Shown here: one piece after another, positions 42,247-50,779 of the stretch
Numbering within the stretch: the first letter of the stretch is position 1
How the letters are laid out: every line of letters begins with the position of its first letter
DNA from: CAYLLT01 sp964384465
GTDB lineage: Bacteria > Planctomycetota > Phycisphaerae > UBA1845 > PWPN01
Direction: 5' to 3'
DNA: 64,000 nt
NCBI GenBank assembly: GCA_964384465.1
Contig: CAYLLT010000014.1
Span: 1-64,000 of the forward strand
The notes under the pieces: model-generated
What the model saw: only the letters and a program-made list of their open reading frames with translations
Told to the model about the DNA's origin: nothing
Databases searched by the model: none
Translations under genes and position numbers: made by a program

Positions 42247-42552
42247 ATGAGCCGATACCATCTCACGCCCCGCGCGAAAGAAGACCTAAGAGAGATCGCT
42301 TCGTTTATCCGCAAGGACAGCCGGCAGGGAGCGCGGAAAGTCATCCATCGCCTGCGTCTGGCCATGCGACGGCTGACGGAATTTCCATTGCTGGGACAGT
42401 TACGGAACGATCTGGCCGACGAACCGCTGCGTGTCTGGCCCGTTTACTCCTACCTCGTTATCTACCGTCCTGAAACGAAACCCTTGCAGATTGTGCGGGT
42501 GGTACACGGGGCACGCGATGTGGAAAGACTCTTGAGAGGGGACTGGCAGTGA
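42247..42552 (+). CDS. ParE-type toxin
   Basis: 101 residues: YHLTPRAKEDLREIASFIRK, RLTEFPLLGQLRNDL, LRVWPVYSYLVIYRPET and LQIVRVVHGARDVERLL are the ParE/RelE-fold landmarks; most ParE proteins poison gyrase. Its TGA overlaps the GTG of coaB (GTGA), so translation of an essential CoA gene is coupled to the toxin gene. Confidence 0.92.
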   Translation: MSRYHLTPRAKEDLREIASFIRKDSRQGARKVIHRLRLAMRRLTEFPLLGQLRNDLADEPLRVWPVYSYLVIYRPETKPLQIVRVVHGARDVERLLRGDWQ

Positions 42553-43172
42553 ACATTCTCGTCTCGGCCGGACCGACGCGTGAGTATTTCGACTCGGTAC
42601 GGTTCATCTCTAATCCGTCGTCGGGAAAGATGGGATATGCCATTGCGCGGGAAGCGGCGACGCGCGGGCACCGGGTGACGCTGGTGTCGGGGCCGGTGAT
42701 GCTGGAGGCGCCGCGCGGCGTGAAGGTGATCGCGGTCACGACGGCGGCGGAGATGGCTGCGGCGTGCAAGGCCGCTTTTCGCCGGGCTGATGCGGCGGTG
42801 ATGACGGCGGCGGTGTGCGACTATCGGCCGGTGGAGCGGCACCGGTTCAAGCTGGCCAAGAGCAACAAGCCGAAGCGCGTCCTGCTGGAGCCTACGGAGG
42901 ACATCGCCGCCACGCTCGGCCGGCGGAAAGGTCGGCGGCTGCTGGTTGGCTTCGCCATGGAAGACGCCGACGGGCACCGCAAAGCGGAGCGGAAGCTGCG
43001 GCGGAAGAACTGCGATTTCATCGTGCTCAACGGCGCGGAGAATATCGGCGGCGACGGGGCGGTCGTGGAAATCTTCACGGCTGCGAGCGGCTGGAGCGAA
43101 CCGATCCGTGGTACGAAGCGTAGTGTGGCCAGACGACTCGTACGGAAACTGGAAGATATGCTAAAATCCTAG
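42549..43172 (+). CDS. coaB: Phosphopantothenate-cysteine ligase (CoaB half of CoaBC)
   Basis: 207 residues. Starts directly at the CoaB fold (NILVSAGPTREYFDSVRFIS), with SSGKMGYAIA, the AAVCDYRP segment, KLAKSNKPKRVLLEPTEDI (the K-I-K region of the ligase), GFAMED and the terminal VLNG asparagine loop. It joins cysteine to phosphopantothenate with CTP in the standard pathway. The GTG start overlaps the ParE stop by 4 nt. Confidence 0.93.
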   Translation: MNILVSAGPTREYFDSVRFISNPSSGKMGYAIAREAATRGHRVTLVSGPVMLEAPRGVKVIAVTTAAEMAAACKAAFRRADAAVMTAAVCDYRPVERHRFKLAKSNKPKRVLLEPTEDIAATLGRRKGRRLLVGFAMEDADGHRKAERKLRRKNCDFIVLNGAENIGGDGAVVEIFTAASGWSEPIRGTKRSVARRLVRKLEDMLKS

Positions 43173-43180
43173 CGGGTGAT

Positions 43181-43243
43181 CCGAGCCGCGACCGTAAGGG
43201 AGCGGTAATCCCCACGCACCGCTCCCTTACGGTCGCGGCTCGG
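43181..43243. repeat. Perfect 26-bp inverted repeat
   Basis: Arms 43181-43206 and 43218-43243, with core CCGCGACCGTAAGGGAGCGG in each, 11-nt loop. Related copies: a single arm at about 44390-44417 and an imperfect pair at 50693-50755. Confidence 0.85.
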
Positions 43244-43304
43244 AGCACCACACCGAGGATTAACAGGGCGCCGGCCAGCTACGAAGTGAAAGGAGCGTGC
43301 TCCA

Positions 43305-44330
43305 ATGTCCAGTCTATTCGATTCGATGCGCGAACAACTGGGATACATGCTTTCGCTGCCGGAACGGACGATGCGGTCGCTGGCGGCGGTGGCGGGCGGG
43401 ACGACTTCGCTGCTGACGGAAACGCTGGTACCCGAATCGCTTCGAGATACGCGCTTCTACCAGATCATGGTGGGCGATGCGCAGCGGTTCGTGGTCGAGC
43501 AGGTGGGGCAGGTTCAGTCCGCAGCGCAGCAGACGCCCGCGGAACCAGTCGATGAGGCGTTCGTTCAACGCAAGGTGGTGGGCGGAGCGCTGGAGGCGGC
43601 GGGGCTGTTCGCGATGCACCTGTCGCCGGTGTGGGTGTTTGCGCTGGCCAGCGATGCGGCCGCGGGCGGAGGTGTTTTTCTGAATCGGCTGGTCGAGCAA
43701 CTCAAACGCAACGGCGTCATTCCGAAGCACACAGAGGTCAAAGGCTTGAGCGATCTGCTGGGGGCGATCCAGGATGCGTCCGGGCGGAGCGCGACGGCGG
43801 TGAATACGCCGCCGCTGACGCGGGAGGAATTGTCGAAGATGGCGGATGATCTGATTGCGAGCTATCGGAAGATTTTCTCGAAGGCGACGAACCTGGTGCC
43901 GCGGCTGGAGACGATCTGGCAGCAGGTGGAGCAGGTCGCCCGGCGGGAGAATGTCTCGGTGGAACGGCTGATCGGCGTGCTGACGGTGGACGTGGCGGAA
44001 TGGGGCAGGCGCGGCATCGGCACCATCCTGGCGGTCGGGCGGGCGGGCTCGGACCTGGTCGGCGAGCAAATCCTGAGCAGCTACGGCAAGACGCTGGACA
44101 CGATCAAGAAAGAGGGTCTGAACGATTACGTATCGAGCCGCATGAAACCGTTCCTACAAACCGCGGTCGAGCATTTTGACCCCGGCAGAAAGACATGGAC
44201 CGAAAGCATCCTCAATAAAAACAAAGCTGAAGAAGCGAGCACGGCACCGTCCGAAACCGCTTGCCCGGATGTGACCGCCGCCGAGACGGCTCCGCCACCT
44301 CCCCCACCCCCACCGCCGCCGGTGGCCTGA
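43305..44330 (+). CDS. Hypothetical protein with polyproline tail
   Basis: 341 residues, start preceded by AAGGAG at good spacing. Not recognised. No signal peptide. An Ala/Gly-rich segment (RKVVGGALEAAGLFAMHLSPVWVF, about residues 85-108) could insert in or lie on a membrane. A helical region follows (about 165-290), and the C-terminus is a run of 11 prolines ending PPVA. It stands between two palindromic repeats and has no obvious partner. Confidence 0.68.
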   Translation: MSSLFDSMREQLGYMLSLPERTMRSLAAVAGGTTSLLTETLVPESLRDTRFYQIMVGDAQRFVVEQVGQVQSAAQQTPAEPVDEAFVQRKVVGGALEAAGLFAMHLSPVWVFALASDAAAGGGVFLNRLVEQLKRNGVIPKHTEVKGLSDLLGAIQDASGRSATAVNTPPLTREELSKMADDLIASYRKIFSKATNLVPRLETIWQQVEQVARRENVSVERLIGVLTVDVAEWGRRGIGTILAVGRAGSDLVGEQILSSYGKTLDTIKKEGLNDYVSSRMKPFLQTAVEHFDPGRKTWTESILNKNKAEEASTAPSETACPDVTAAETAPPPPPPPPPPVA

Positions 44331-44442
44331 GAGGGTGCGTGAAAAGGCCTTTCAGAGCCTTGCGCGTAAGTTCACGGGCTGCGGAGAACCGCTCCCTCAC
44401 GGTCGCGGCTCGGATCGTTCAACAGCTTCTCACACACCCTCT
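44330..44442. repeat. Inverted repeat with nested half-palindrome
   Basis: Outer arms AGAGGGTGCGTGAAAAG (44330-44346) and the inverse of AGAGGGTGTGTGAGAAG (44426-44442), two mismatches. Inside lies one arm of the CCGCGACCGT family. It separates convergent genes and could end both transcripts. Confidence 0.7.
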
Positions 44443-44463
44443 GACAGGATGATTCACCACGGT

Positions 44464-45792
44464 CTACTGAGGAGAGGTCTGGACGGGTGCAGTGGCCGGG
44501 GTCCCTTGTCCGGGTGACTTCAGTTTTTCGGCGGCGCGGTCCTGCCGGGCGATGAAATCCCAGAAGGTCGAGTTTCGCCAGCCGGCGACCGGGCGGCCGT
44601 CGAGGAAAACCGCCGGCGTCGCCTTCACGCCCACCGCGTAGCCCTGTTCGACATGACGACTGACACGCTCCCATATCGAACGGGTATGAATACGCTTCCA
44701 CACGTCATCCACCGCGACGCCCAGGTCTTGTGCAAGTTCCTGCATGAACTGCTTGTTCTGGCGGGCGAAGTGAGCCTGCTGATCGAAAAGCCGGTCGTGG
44801 ATCTTCCAGAACGCCGGCTCGCCGCCGATGGCGCGGGCCGCTTCGGCCGTCACGGCCGCCGCACAAGCCGCCACGTGTGCTTCGCCCATCACGTGATTGT
44901 TGCATTTCTTGTTCATCGGAAAGTGCTTAACCACCACGCGGAACGATCGCGGGTATTTCTCCTGCTTTTCCCGCAGCAACTTGTTGGCTTCACGGCAATG
45001 CTCGCACTGCAAGTCCTCGAACACCACGATGGTGTGCGGAGCATCGGTGCCGCCGCGAACGGAGTCGTCCGGCTCCAGCGGGATTTCAACCCGCGGTTGA
45101 CCCGTAAACTTGTAATAGACCGCCTGCCAGTCGTTGTCATACTCCTGCCAGCGGGCCTTAAATTCCTCGGCACTGGCACGTTCGAGCCGCCGGTTAAATT
45201 CGCTCCAGGCAAAGGCCGATGTCGCGCCGGCGATCAGCACGGCGGTCAGGATGGAGATCAGCAGCGGCGCGCCGGTTGCATCTCCCGCCGCTGATCCATG
45301 CCCCACATCCTCAGAACCGGTTAATTCCACGGATCGCCTCGGCCACAGCAGTATCGCCAGGACGAATAAAACGCCCGCCAGCAGGTGCGTCGTCGCGCAC
45401 AGCGGGCACCACTTCGGGAGCTGGATGTACATGAAGTACGCGAGCCAGGCGGCAAACACGATGCCCGCGGCGGTCGCCGCCAGTGGAACCAGGTGCAGCC
45501 ACCGCCGCTCCCAGCGCGGCCGCCCGATCACCAAAAACCACGAGCCGATGGCGGCGAAGAAGAACAGCCCCCACATCGCCGTCGGCAGCCCCCCCACCGT
45601 TGCCCATTCGCTGCCGAGCACTTCATCACAATCCGCGTTCACCGTTACGCGGCACGCGCCGCTCAGGAGCGGGTTTCCTCCCAGCTTAATGACCACATGG
45701 TGCTGAAGCAGAACGGCGCAAAGCCCGACGCCCGCAACCGACAGCATCACCGCCGCTGCGACCGCGATCGAACTGGATTTGCCGTCTTTCAT
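44464..45792 (-). CDS. VKOR-DsbA fusion: membrane disulfide-forming protein, copy 1
   Basis: 442 residues. Residues about 8-150 are a vitamin K epoxide reductase-like membrane domain: CDEVLGSEW (loop Cys) and the redox motif WCPLC. A further membrane helix leads to a periplasmic thioredoxin-fold domain with CEHC, followed by VKHFPMN and the cis-Pro region VKATPAVFLDG, as in DsbA/Disulfide isomerase-type proteins. One chain can thus both oxidise substrates and reoxidise itself with quinone. It directly follows a longer paralogue on the same strand (22-nt gap). Confidence 0.92.
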   Translation of the reverse strand: MKDGKSSSIAVAAAVMLSVAGVGLCAVLLQHHVVIKLGGNPLLSGACRVTVNADCDEVLGSEWATVGGLPTAMWGLFFFAAIGSWFLVIGRPRWERRWLHLVPLAATAAGIVFAAWLAYFMYIQLPKWCPLCATTHLLAGVLFVLAILLWPRRSVELTGSEDVGHGSAAGDATGAPLLISILTAVLIAGATSAFAWSEFNRRLERASAEEFKARWQEYDNDWQAVYYKFTGQPRVEIPLEPDDSVRGGTDAPHTIVVFEDLQCEHCREANKLLREKQEKYPRSFRVVVKHFPMNKKCNNHVMGEAHVAACAAAVTAEAARAIGGEPAFWKIHDRLFDQQAHFARQNKQFMQELAQDLGVAVDDVWKRIHTRSIWERVSRHVEQGYAVGVKATPAVFLDGRPVAGWRNSTFWDFIARQDRAAEKLKSPGQGTPATAPVQTSPQ

Positions 45793-45814
45793 AATCGCAT
45801 GCGCTCTTCAGCCG

Positions 45815-47425
45815 TCATCGAGTGAGCGATTTGAGAGTTGCGGCGGGCCGGCTCTGAGCGGTCACGGCCGGTGCCGTCGCCGCGGGAACCGGCAACTCCA
45901 TCGGCCGCGGCTGGTTCAGGATCTGCTGCCAGGTCTTGAAATGGTGGGCCGTCAGGAGACGCTTGTTGTCGATGAAGATGGAAGGTGTCGAGTCCACCAT
46001 CAGATACTCCCGCTCGTTCTCCGTAAGTGTTCCCGCCGCGACCAGGTCCTTTCCGAGGGAAGCCCCTTCCGCGATGTCCGCTTTCACGCGCCGCATCGCC
46101 TCCTCGCTCTTCATGGTGCGCTTGAAGGCTTCGACATCCAGGCCGATCGCCTTCGCGTACTTCTCGAATGAGTGTGACGCTTTCCATTCCTCCTGGTTGT
46201 CGAAGAGCGCATCGTGCATCTTCCAGAACGCCTCGTTGCCGCCCAGTATCTGGGCCGCTTCCGCCGCCAGCGCCGCCTCGCACGCGGACACGTGGAGATT
46301 GCGCACCGCGAATGAATTGCAATCCGTGCAGATTGGCCACTGCTTGAAGATCACCTTGAGGCCGCCGGTTTTCTTCGACAGCGGGATGATCCGGTCCATA
46401 AGCGTCTTCTCAAACTGTTTGCACGTCGGACACTGGAAGTCGCTGAAGAGGGTCAGCGTGTGCGGTGCGTCCTGCGGGCCCCTTACCGGGTCATCCTTCG
46501 TCGAGATCGACACGACCGGCCCGAGCTGCCACGCCAGGAACGTGTGCTGCCACTGGCTGTCGTAACGATCGTACGCTTTCTTGTAGAAATCACGGGCCAT
46601 TTCGGCGTTCTTCAGGTCCGTTCGGAGCTTCTCGATGTCTTTGAATACCTCTTTGCCTTCGGAGAGCTTTTTGTACGTCGCTGCTTCCTCGTTCGCCGAA
46701 GAGAGCTTTTGGCGGAGCAGCTTCATTTCGGAGGATTCACCGCGAGACAGGGACGCCCCGACTGCCGACATGGCCAGCACGGCCACGACGGGTGTCACCG
46801 TCAGCATCCACCAGTGCGGCCAATCGTGGGCGACGGCCGGTTCGGACCGTATCGGCGAGAAGAGGGAGCTCCCCTCAGGCGCAGACGGTGTAGGCGCTGC
46901 ATCAAGATCCACCACCCGCGCTCGCCGCGGCCACAACAGCAGAACGCACACGAATATCAGCAGGTTCAACAGGTGAACCGCCGCACATAATGGGCACCAT
47001 TTCGGCAGTTTCGACATCTGCGCGAGGAGGAAGACGCTGACCCACAAACCGCACGCGGTGATACAAGCAATAAATATGTGCGACCAGATACGCGACCGGC
47101 TCACACTGCCGATCAGGGCGAACCAGCAGATCAATGCGATGAAATAGTACAGCCCCACGAGCGCGGTCGGGATCTCCAGCTCGCCGAGAGGTATCGTTCC
47201 CCATTGGCTGCTGATCACCTCATCACAACCCGCTTTGGGCAGCGCGGCGGTGCAGACTTCGTCCAGGATGGATTTCTCTTGCGGAGCGGCCGCCACCTTC
47301 TGGCCGGCGCCTTGGCGAGCGGACTCCACGTGTTTGAGCACCAGGTGATGGCTGATCCAGATGCCCAGCGCACAAAATGCGACGGCGGCAAGGCGGACGA
47401 GCAGGCGGCCCAACGGTGATCTCAA
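45815..47425 (-). CDS. VKOR-DsbA fusion: membrane disulfide-forming protein, copy 2
   Basis: 536 residues from a TTG at 47425 preceded by GGAGG. The VKOR domain has CDEVISSQW and WCPLC; the thioredoxin domain has CPTC, FKQWPICTDCN and the cis-Pro segment VDSTPSIFIDNKR. A probable coiled coil of about 70 residues (EMKLLRQKLSSANEEAATYK onward) separates membrane and thioredoxin domains and is absent from copy 1. The extra CTDC pair after the active site is also matched by KKCNNH in copy 1 only partly. Gene duplication with different reach from the membrane is likely. Confidence 0.92.
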   Translation of the reverse strand: MRSPLGRLLVRLAAVAFCALGIWISHHLVLKHVESARQGAGQKVAAAPQEKSILDEVCTAALPKAGCDEVISSQWGTIPLGELEIPTALVGLYYFIALICWFALIGSVSRSRIWSHIFIACITACGLWVSVFLLAQMSKLPKWCPLCAAVHLLNLLIFVCVLLLWPRRARVVDLDAAPTPSAPEGSSLFSPIRSEPAVAHDWPHWWMLTVTPVVAVLAMSAVGASLSRGESSEMKLLRQKLSSANEEAATYKKLSEGKEVFKDIEKLRTDLKNAEMARDFYKKAYDRYDSQWQHTFLAWQLGPVVSISTKDDPVRGPQDAPHTLTLFSDFQCPTCKQFEKTLMDRIIPLSKKTGGLKVIFKQWPICTDCNSFAVRNLHVSACEAALAAEAAQILGGNEAFWKMHDALFDNQEEWKASHSFEKYAKAIGLDVEAFKRTMKSEEAMRRVKADIAEGASLGKDLVAAGTLTENEREYLMVDSTPSIFIDNKRLLTAHHFKTWQQILNQPRPMELPVPAATAPAVTAQSRPAATLKSLTR

Positions 47426-47491
47426 GGTTCAAATCCTCCGATCTGCCCGCTGTTTGCAGCGGCCATGCACGTCCCCTACACTCCCATGTCC

Positions 47492-48262
47492 ATGAAGCCG
47501 AGAGTCATCATCCTGCGCACGGCGGGCACCAACTGTGACGAGGAGACCGCCCATGCCTGGCAACTGGCCGGGGCCGAACCGGAGCGGGTCCACGTCCAAG
47601 CGCTCATCGAACGGCCACAATCGCTCAAACAGTTCGCGATTTTAACGATCCCCGGCGGTTTCAGCTACGGCGACGACATCTCCGCGGGCAAAATCCTCGC
47701 CAGCGAGCTGGTCCATCACCTCGGCGATGCCCTCCGCGATTTCGTGGCGGACGGCAAACTTATTCTGGGCATTTGTAACGGATTTCAGGTGCTGGTCAAG
47801 GCGGGCCTGCTGCCGGGCGGGTCGCCGGGCCGGCCGCTGGTCACGCTGACGCAGAACGATTCGGCCCGCTTCGAGGCCCGCTGGGTGCATCTGCGATCGT
47901 CGAGCCGGGCCGGCGCGTTTCTGCCCGCCGACCGCATCATCACGCTGCCCATCGCCCACGGCGAAGGCAAACTGGTAACGGACGACGACGCAGCCCGCGA
48001 ACGGCTCCGCAGCGGCGGCCACATCGCGCTCACGTATTGCGATTCCGCCGGAAATCCGGGCCCCTATCCCATCAACCCCAACGGCAGCGAAGCGGAAATC
48101 GCCGGCCTCTGCGATGACACCGGCCGGATTCTCGGCCTCATGCCGCATCCCGAACGCTTCGTTCATCCCACGCAGCACCCGGAGTGGACGCGACTGCCCG
48201 GCGATCGCGCTGACGGCCGAATCTTTTTCGAGTCGGCGGTGGCGTGGATCAAAACGCACTGA
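47492..48262 (+). CDS. purQ: Phosphoribosylformylglycinamidine synthase, glutaminase subunit
   Basis: 256 residues from the ATG at 47492; starts at 47465 and 47486 only add residues absent from the family. It supplies ammonia for the fourth step of purine synthesis. Landmarks: RTAGTNCDEETAHAW, PGGFSYGDD, the nucleophile in LGICNGFQVL, and the His/Glu triad end MPHPERFVHP. PurL and PurS are not adjacent. It is divergent from the VKOR genes. Confidence 0.96.
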   Translation: MKPRVIILRTAGTNCDEETAHAWQLAGAEPERVHVQALIERPQSLKQFAILTIPGGFSYGDDISAGKILASELVHHLGDALRDFVADGKLILGICNGFQVLVKAGLLPGGSPGRPLVTLTQNDSARFEARWVHLRSSSRAGAFLPADRIITLPIAHGEGKLVTDDDAARERLRSGGHIALTYCDSAGNPGPYPINPNGSEAEIAGLCDDTGRILGLMPHPERFVHPTQHPEWTRLPGDRADGRIFFESAVAWIKTH

Positions 48263-49037
48263 TAATTCCGATTTCCAGCCAGAAGAGCAAGATACCGAGC
48301 ACGATCGCTCCGATGCCGATGATCGGAATCAGGAAGATGACGCCGATGCGGCCCCACGACGGCAGACCGCGCGCGGCAATGGCAGTTCCCAGGCAGAACC
48401 ACCACCACAAGAGCGTCAGAAGCGGTGTCCCATAAAGGATGACGACGGAGACTATGGAGAGCCACATCCACGCTGGGGAATTTATGCGTTGTCGTGCCAT
48501 GATTTGATTGAGAAGGGGAAAAGGACAAAGAAATACAATCGTGACGAGCAGATGTGTCGAAAAACAGTTGCACAGCGTTCGCCAGAAGCGGAGCCGGGCA
48601 TGTAAAGGGACCGCCCGCGGCTCCACGTATCGCGAGAGCAGCCAAGCAATGAGGAATTCGCAAGCCGCCGGCGCGATCAGCAGTGGAATGGGAATAAAGA
48701 GGAATATGATGATGCCCTCGCCATGCCGCGAGAAGGCGATGACGAGAGCGAAGAATAACATCCCCAGGGGCAGGAACAGCGTTTGAATCATGCCGTGCCA
48801 GAAGGCTTGAGCTCGCAGAGCCAGCGGGGGCAGATCCTTCGCCAGACGCGTCGGGCGGAATAGACTGTGCCGGAACAGCTCCCAGTAGCCGCCGCCATCG
48901 CGGCGAGGGCCGAACGTCAGCGGTAAGTCTCCACACGTCCATCTCCTCAACCGATCGGGATCGAATGGTTCTCCACACTCGGGGCAGCGGTTCTCCGCCA
49001 GACCGGTCAGGCTGTAGTCGCAGTCGGGACAGAACAT
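48249..49037 (-). CDS. Zinc-ribbon membrane protein
   Basis: 262 residues from the ATG at 49037. An upstream TTG at 49088 would add codons made of heptamer repeat and is rejected. The N-terminus is a zinc ribbon (CPDC and CPEC with YSLTGLAENR between), of the kind common in planctomycete membrane proteins. Four or five membrane helices follow (about 65-95, 96-120, 150-175, 185-215, 235-260). Function unknown. It overlaps the end of purQ on the opposite strand by 14 nt. Confidence 0.75.
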   Translation of the reverse strand: MFCPDCDYSLTGLAENRCPECGEPFDPDRLRRWTCGDLPLTFGPRRDGGGYWELFRHSLFRPTRLAKDLPPLALRAQAFWHGMIQTLFLPLGMLFFALVIAFSRHGEGIIIFLFIPIPLLIAPAACEFLIAWLLSRYVEPRAVPLHARLRFWRTLCNCFSTHLLVTIVFLCPFPLLNQIMARQRINSPAWMWLSIVSVVILYGTPLLTLLWWWFCLGTAIAARGLPSWGRIGVIFLIPIIGIGAIVLGILLFWLEIGIISAF

Positions 49038-49060
49038 CTCCGGCTGCGATTCCGGGGCTG

Positions 49061-49101
49061 ATTCCAAATTTGAAATATCAAATCTCAAATTTCAAATCTC
49101 A
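49061..49101. repeat. Degenerate heptamer repeat (CAAATTT type)
   Basis: Period-7 units such as TATCAAA, TCTCAAA, TTTCAAA. AT-rich island in a GC-rich region, just upstream of the zinc-ribbon gene. Confidence 0.7.
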
Positions 49102-49110
49102 TGGTGCGGC

Positions 49111-49257
49111 TCGCGATCCGAACCCCCGACGCAAGTCGGGGGCCGCATGCCTCACGTGCTCGGCCCCTCACTTGCGTGAGGGGTTCGGATCGGGCTCCCT
49201 CAATTGCGTGAGGGGTTGGTATCGCTCATGCCCCTCACTTGCGTGAGGGGTTCGGAC
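49111..49257. repeat. Cloverleaf-type repeat cluster, copy D
   Basis: TCCGAACC, hairpin CCCCCGAC-GCAA-GTCGGGGG, then hairpin CCCCTCAC-TTGC-GTGAGGGG closing with GGTTCGGA. It is followed by an imperfect and then a second perfect copy of the CCCCTCAC hairpin. The stems differ from copies A-C, but pairing and loop sequences are kept. It fills the gap between the zinc-ribbon gene and hslU. Confidence 0.8.
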
Positions 49258-49261
49258 GGCG

Positions 49262-50605
49262 TTACAGAATGAACCGGCTCAGGTCCTCATCCTTGTAAAT
49301 GCCGGTCAGGCGGCGGCGGACTTCGGCGGCGTCGATGCGGACGTTATCGCCCGAGCGCTCGGGGGCTTCGAACGAGAGCGGTTCGAGCACTTTTTCCATG
49401 ATCGTGTACAGCCGCCGGGCGCCGATGTTCAGCGTGGTCTTGTTCACGTGGAAGGCGATCTCGGCCATGGCGTCGATGGCGTCGGGCGTGAATTCCAGTT
49501 TGACGCCCTCGGTGGCCATGAGCGCGACCTGCTGGCGGGTCAGCGCGTTCTGCGGCTGCGTGAGGATGCGGATAAAGTCCTCCTTGGTCAGGTCGCCCAG
49601 TTCGACGCGGATGGGGAAGCGGCCCTGCAACTCGGGCATGAGGTCGGCGGGCTTGGCGGTGTGGAACGCGCCGGCGGCGATGAAGAGAATGTGATCGGTG
49701 TGCACCACGCCGTAGCGCGTGCTGACCGTCGAGCCTTCGACGATGGGCAGCAGGTCGCGCTGCACGCCCTGACGTGAGACGTCGGGGCCGTGGGCGGTGC
49801 CGGTGGTGGTAATTTTGTCGAGTTCATCGATGAATACGATGCCGCTGTTTTCCGTGCGGCGGATGGCCAGCTCGGTCACTTTTTCGCGGTCGATGAGCTG
49901 ATCGACGGACTGCTGGAACAGGAATTTGCGGGCTTCGCGGAGCGGAAGGCGACGGCTCTTGGACTGCTGCGGGATGAGCTTCTCGAAAAAGTTCTGCACC
50001 TCGGGGTCGAGCTGATCCACGCCGATGGTCGCCATCATGCCGACCGGCATCGCTTTTTCCTCGGCGGTGATCTCCACGTCGCGGTCGTCGAATTCCCCGG
50101 CCCGCAGTCGCTGGCGGAACTTCTCTCGCGTGCGGTGCCGCTGCTGGGCAGGCTCACTGTTGGGGTCTTCGCTGAAACGGTCCTTGTCGCTGGTCGGCAG
50201 GAGCGTGTCGAGCAGGCGCTCTTCCGTGACCCGCTCGGCCTCCTGCCGCACGACCTCGGTCTGCTCCTCGCGGACCATGTGGATCGCGAGGTCGAGCAGA
50301 TCGCGGATCATGCTCTCCACGTCGCGGCCGTGGTAACCCACCTCGGTATACTTGGTCGCTTCGACCTTGACGAACGGGGCGTTGACCAGCTTGGCCAGCC
50401 GCCGGGCGATCTCAGTCTTGCCCACGCCGGTGGGGCCGATCATGAGAATGTTCTTGGGGCCAACCTCAGCCCGCATCGACTCGGGCAGTTGCTGCCGCCG
50501 CCAGCGGTTTCGCACCGCCACCGCCACCGCGCGCTTGGCATCGTCCTGGCCGATGATGTACTGGTCCAGGGCTTCAACGATCTGTTTGGGCGTCAGATTT
50601 TCCAT
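49262..50605 (-). CDS. hslU: HslU, ATPase subunit of the HslUV protease
   Basis: 447 residues. AAA+ unfoldase that feeds HslV. Walker A GPTGVGKTEIARRL, the pore motif YTEVGYHGRDVESM, Walker B GIVFIDELDKI, sensor region ELQGRFPIRVEL, and the C-terminal HslV-activating tail EDLSRFIL are all present. hslV, usually next door, is not in the window. A TAGACT on the minus strand ends 8 nt before the ATG and no Shine-Dalgarno is visible. Confidence 0.98.
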   Translation of the reverse strand: MENLTPKQIVEALDQYIIGQDDAKRAVAVAVRNRWRRQQLPESMRAEVGPKNILMIGPTGVGKTEIARRLAKLVNAPFVKVEATKYTEVGYHGRDVESMIRDLLDLAIHMVREEQTEVVRQEAERVTEERLLDTLLPTSDKDRFSEDPNSEPAQQRHRTREKFRQRLRAGEFDDRDVEITAEEKAMPVGMMATIGVDQLDPEVQNFFEKLIPQQSKSRRLPLREARKFLFQQSVDQLIDREKVTELAIRRTENSGIVFIDELDKITTTGTAHGPDVSRQGVQRDLLPIVEGSTVSTRYGVVHTDHILFIAAGAFHTAKPADLMPELQGRFPIRVELGDLTKEDFIRILTQPQNALTRQQVALMATEGVKLEFTPDAIDAMAEIAFHVNKTTLNIGARRLYTIMEKVLEPLSFEAPERSGDNVRIDAAEVRRRLTGIYKDEDLSRFIL

Positions 50606-50613
50606 TGTTGCAT

Positions 50614-50619
50614 AGTCTA
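50614..50619 (-). promoter_or_regulatory. -10-like hexamer of hslU
   Basis: TAGACT on the minus strand, 8 nt before the ATG; no clear -35. Confidence 0.35.
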
Positions 50620-50692
50620 ACCCGGTCGCGTGCGACGGGGGAGGGGCGGCACGCGGCGGCAGTGGTTCAGTTTCGACCGCGGGAGAGTTTTA

Positions 50693-50755
50693 TCCGACCG
50701 CGATCGTATGGGAGCGGTATCACCCTTGCCCGCTCCCTTACGGTCGCGGATCGGA
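50693..50755. repeat. Imperfect inverted repeat of the CCGCGACCGT family
   Basis: Arms 50693-50717 and 50730-50755, with TATGGGAGCGG against CCGCTCCCTTA. Same family as 43181-43243; lies between hslU and the FAD protein. Confidence 0.8.
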
Positions 50756-50779
50756 TTTCAATCTGACCCACTATTGCCG

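Noticed and set aside
42001..42552. CopG/ParE pair as a phage or plasmid remnant
   Set aside because: No integrase, replication or other mobile gene nearby; it is best described as a stand-alone toxin-antitoxin module.
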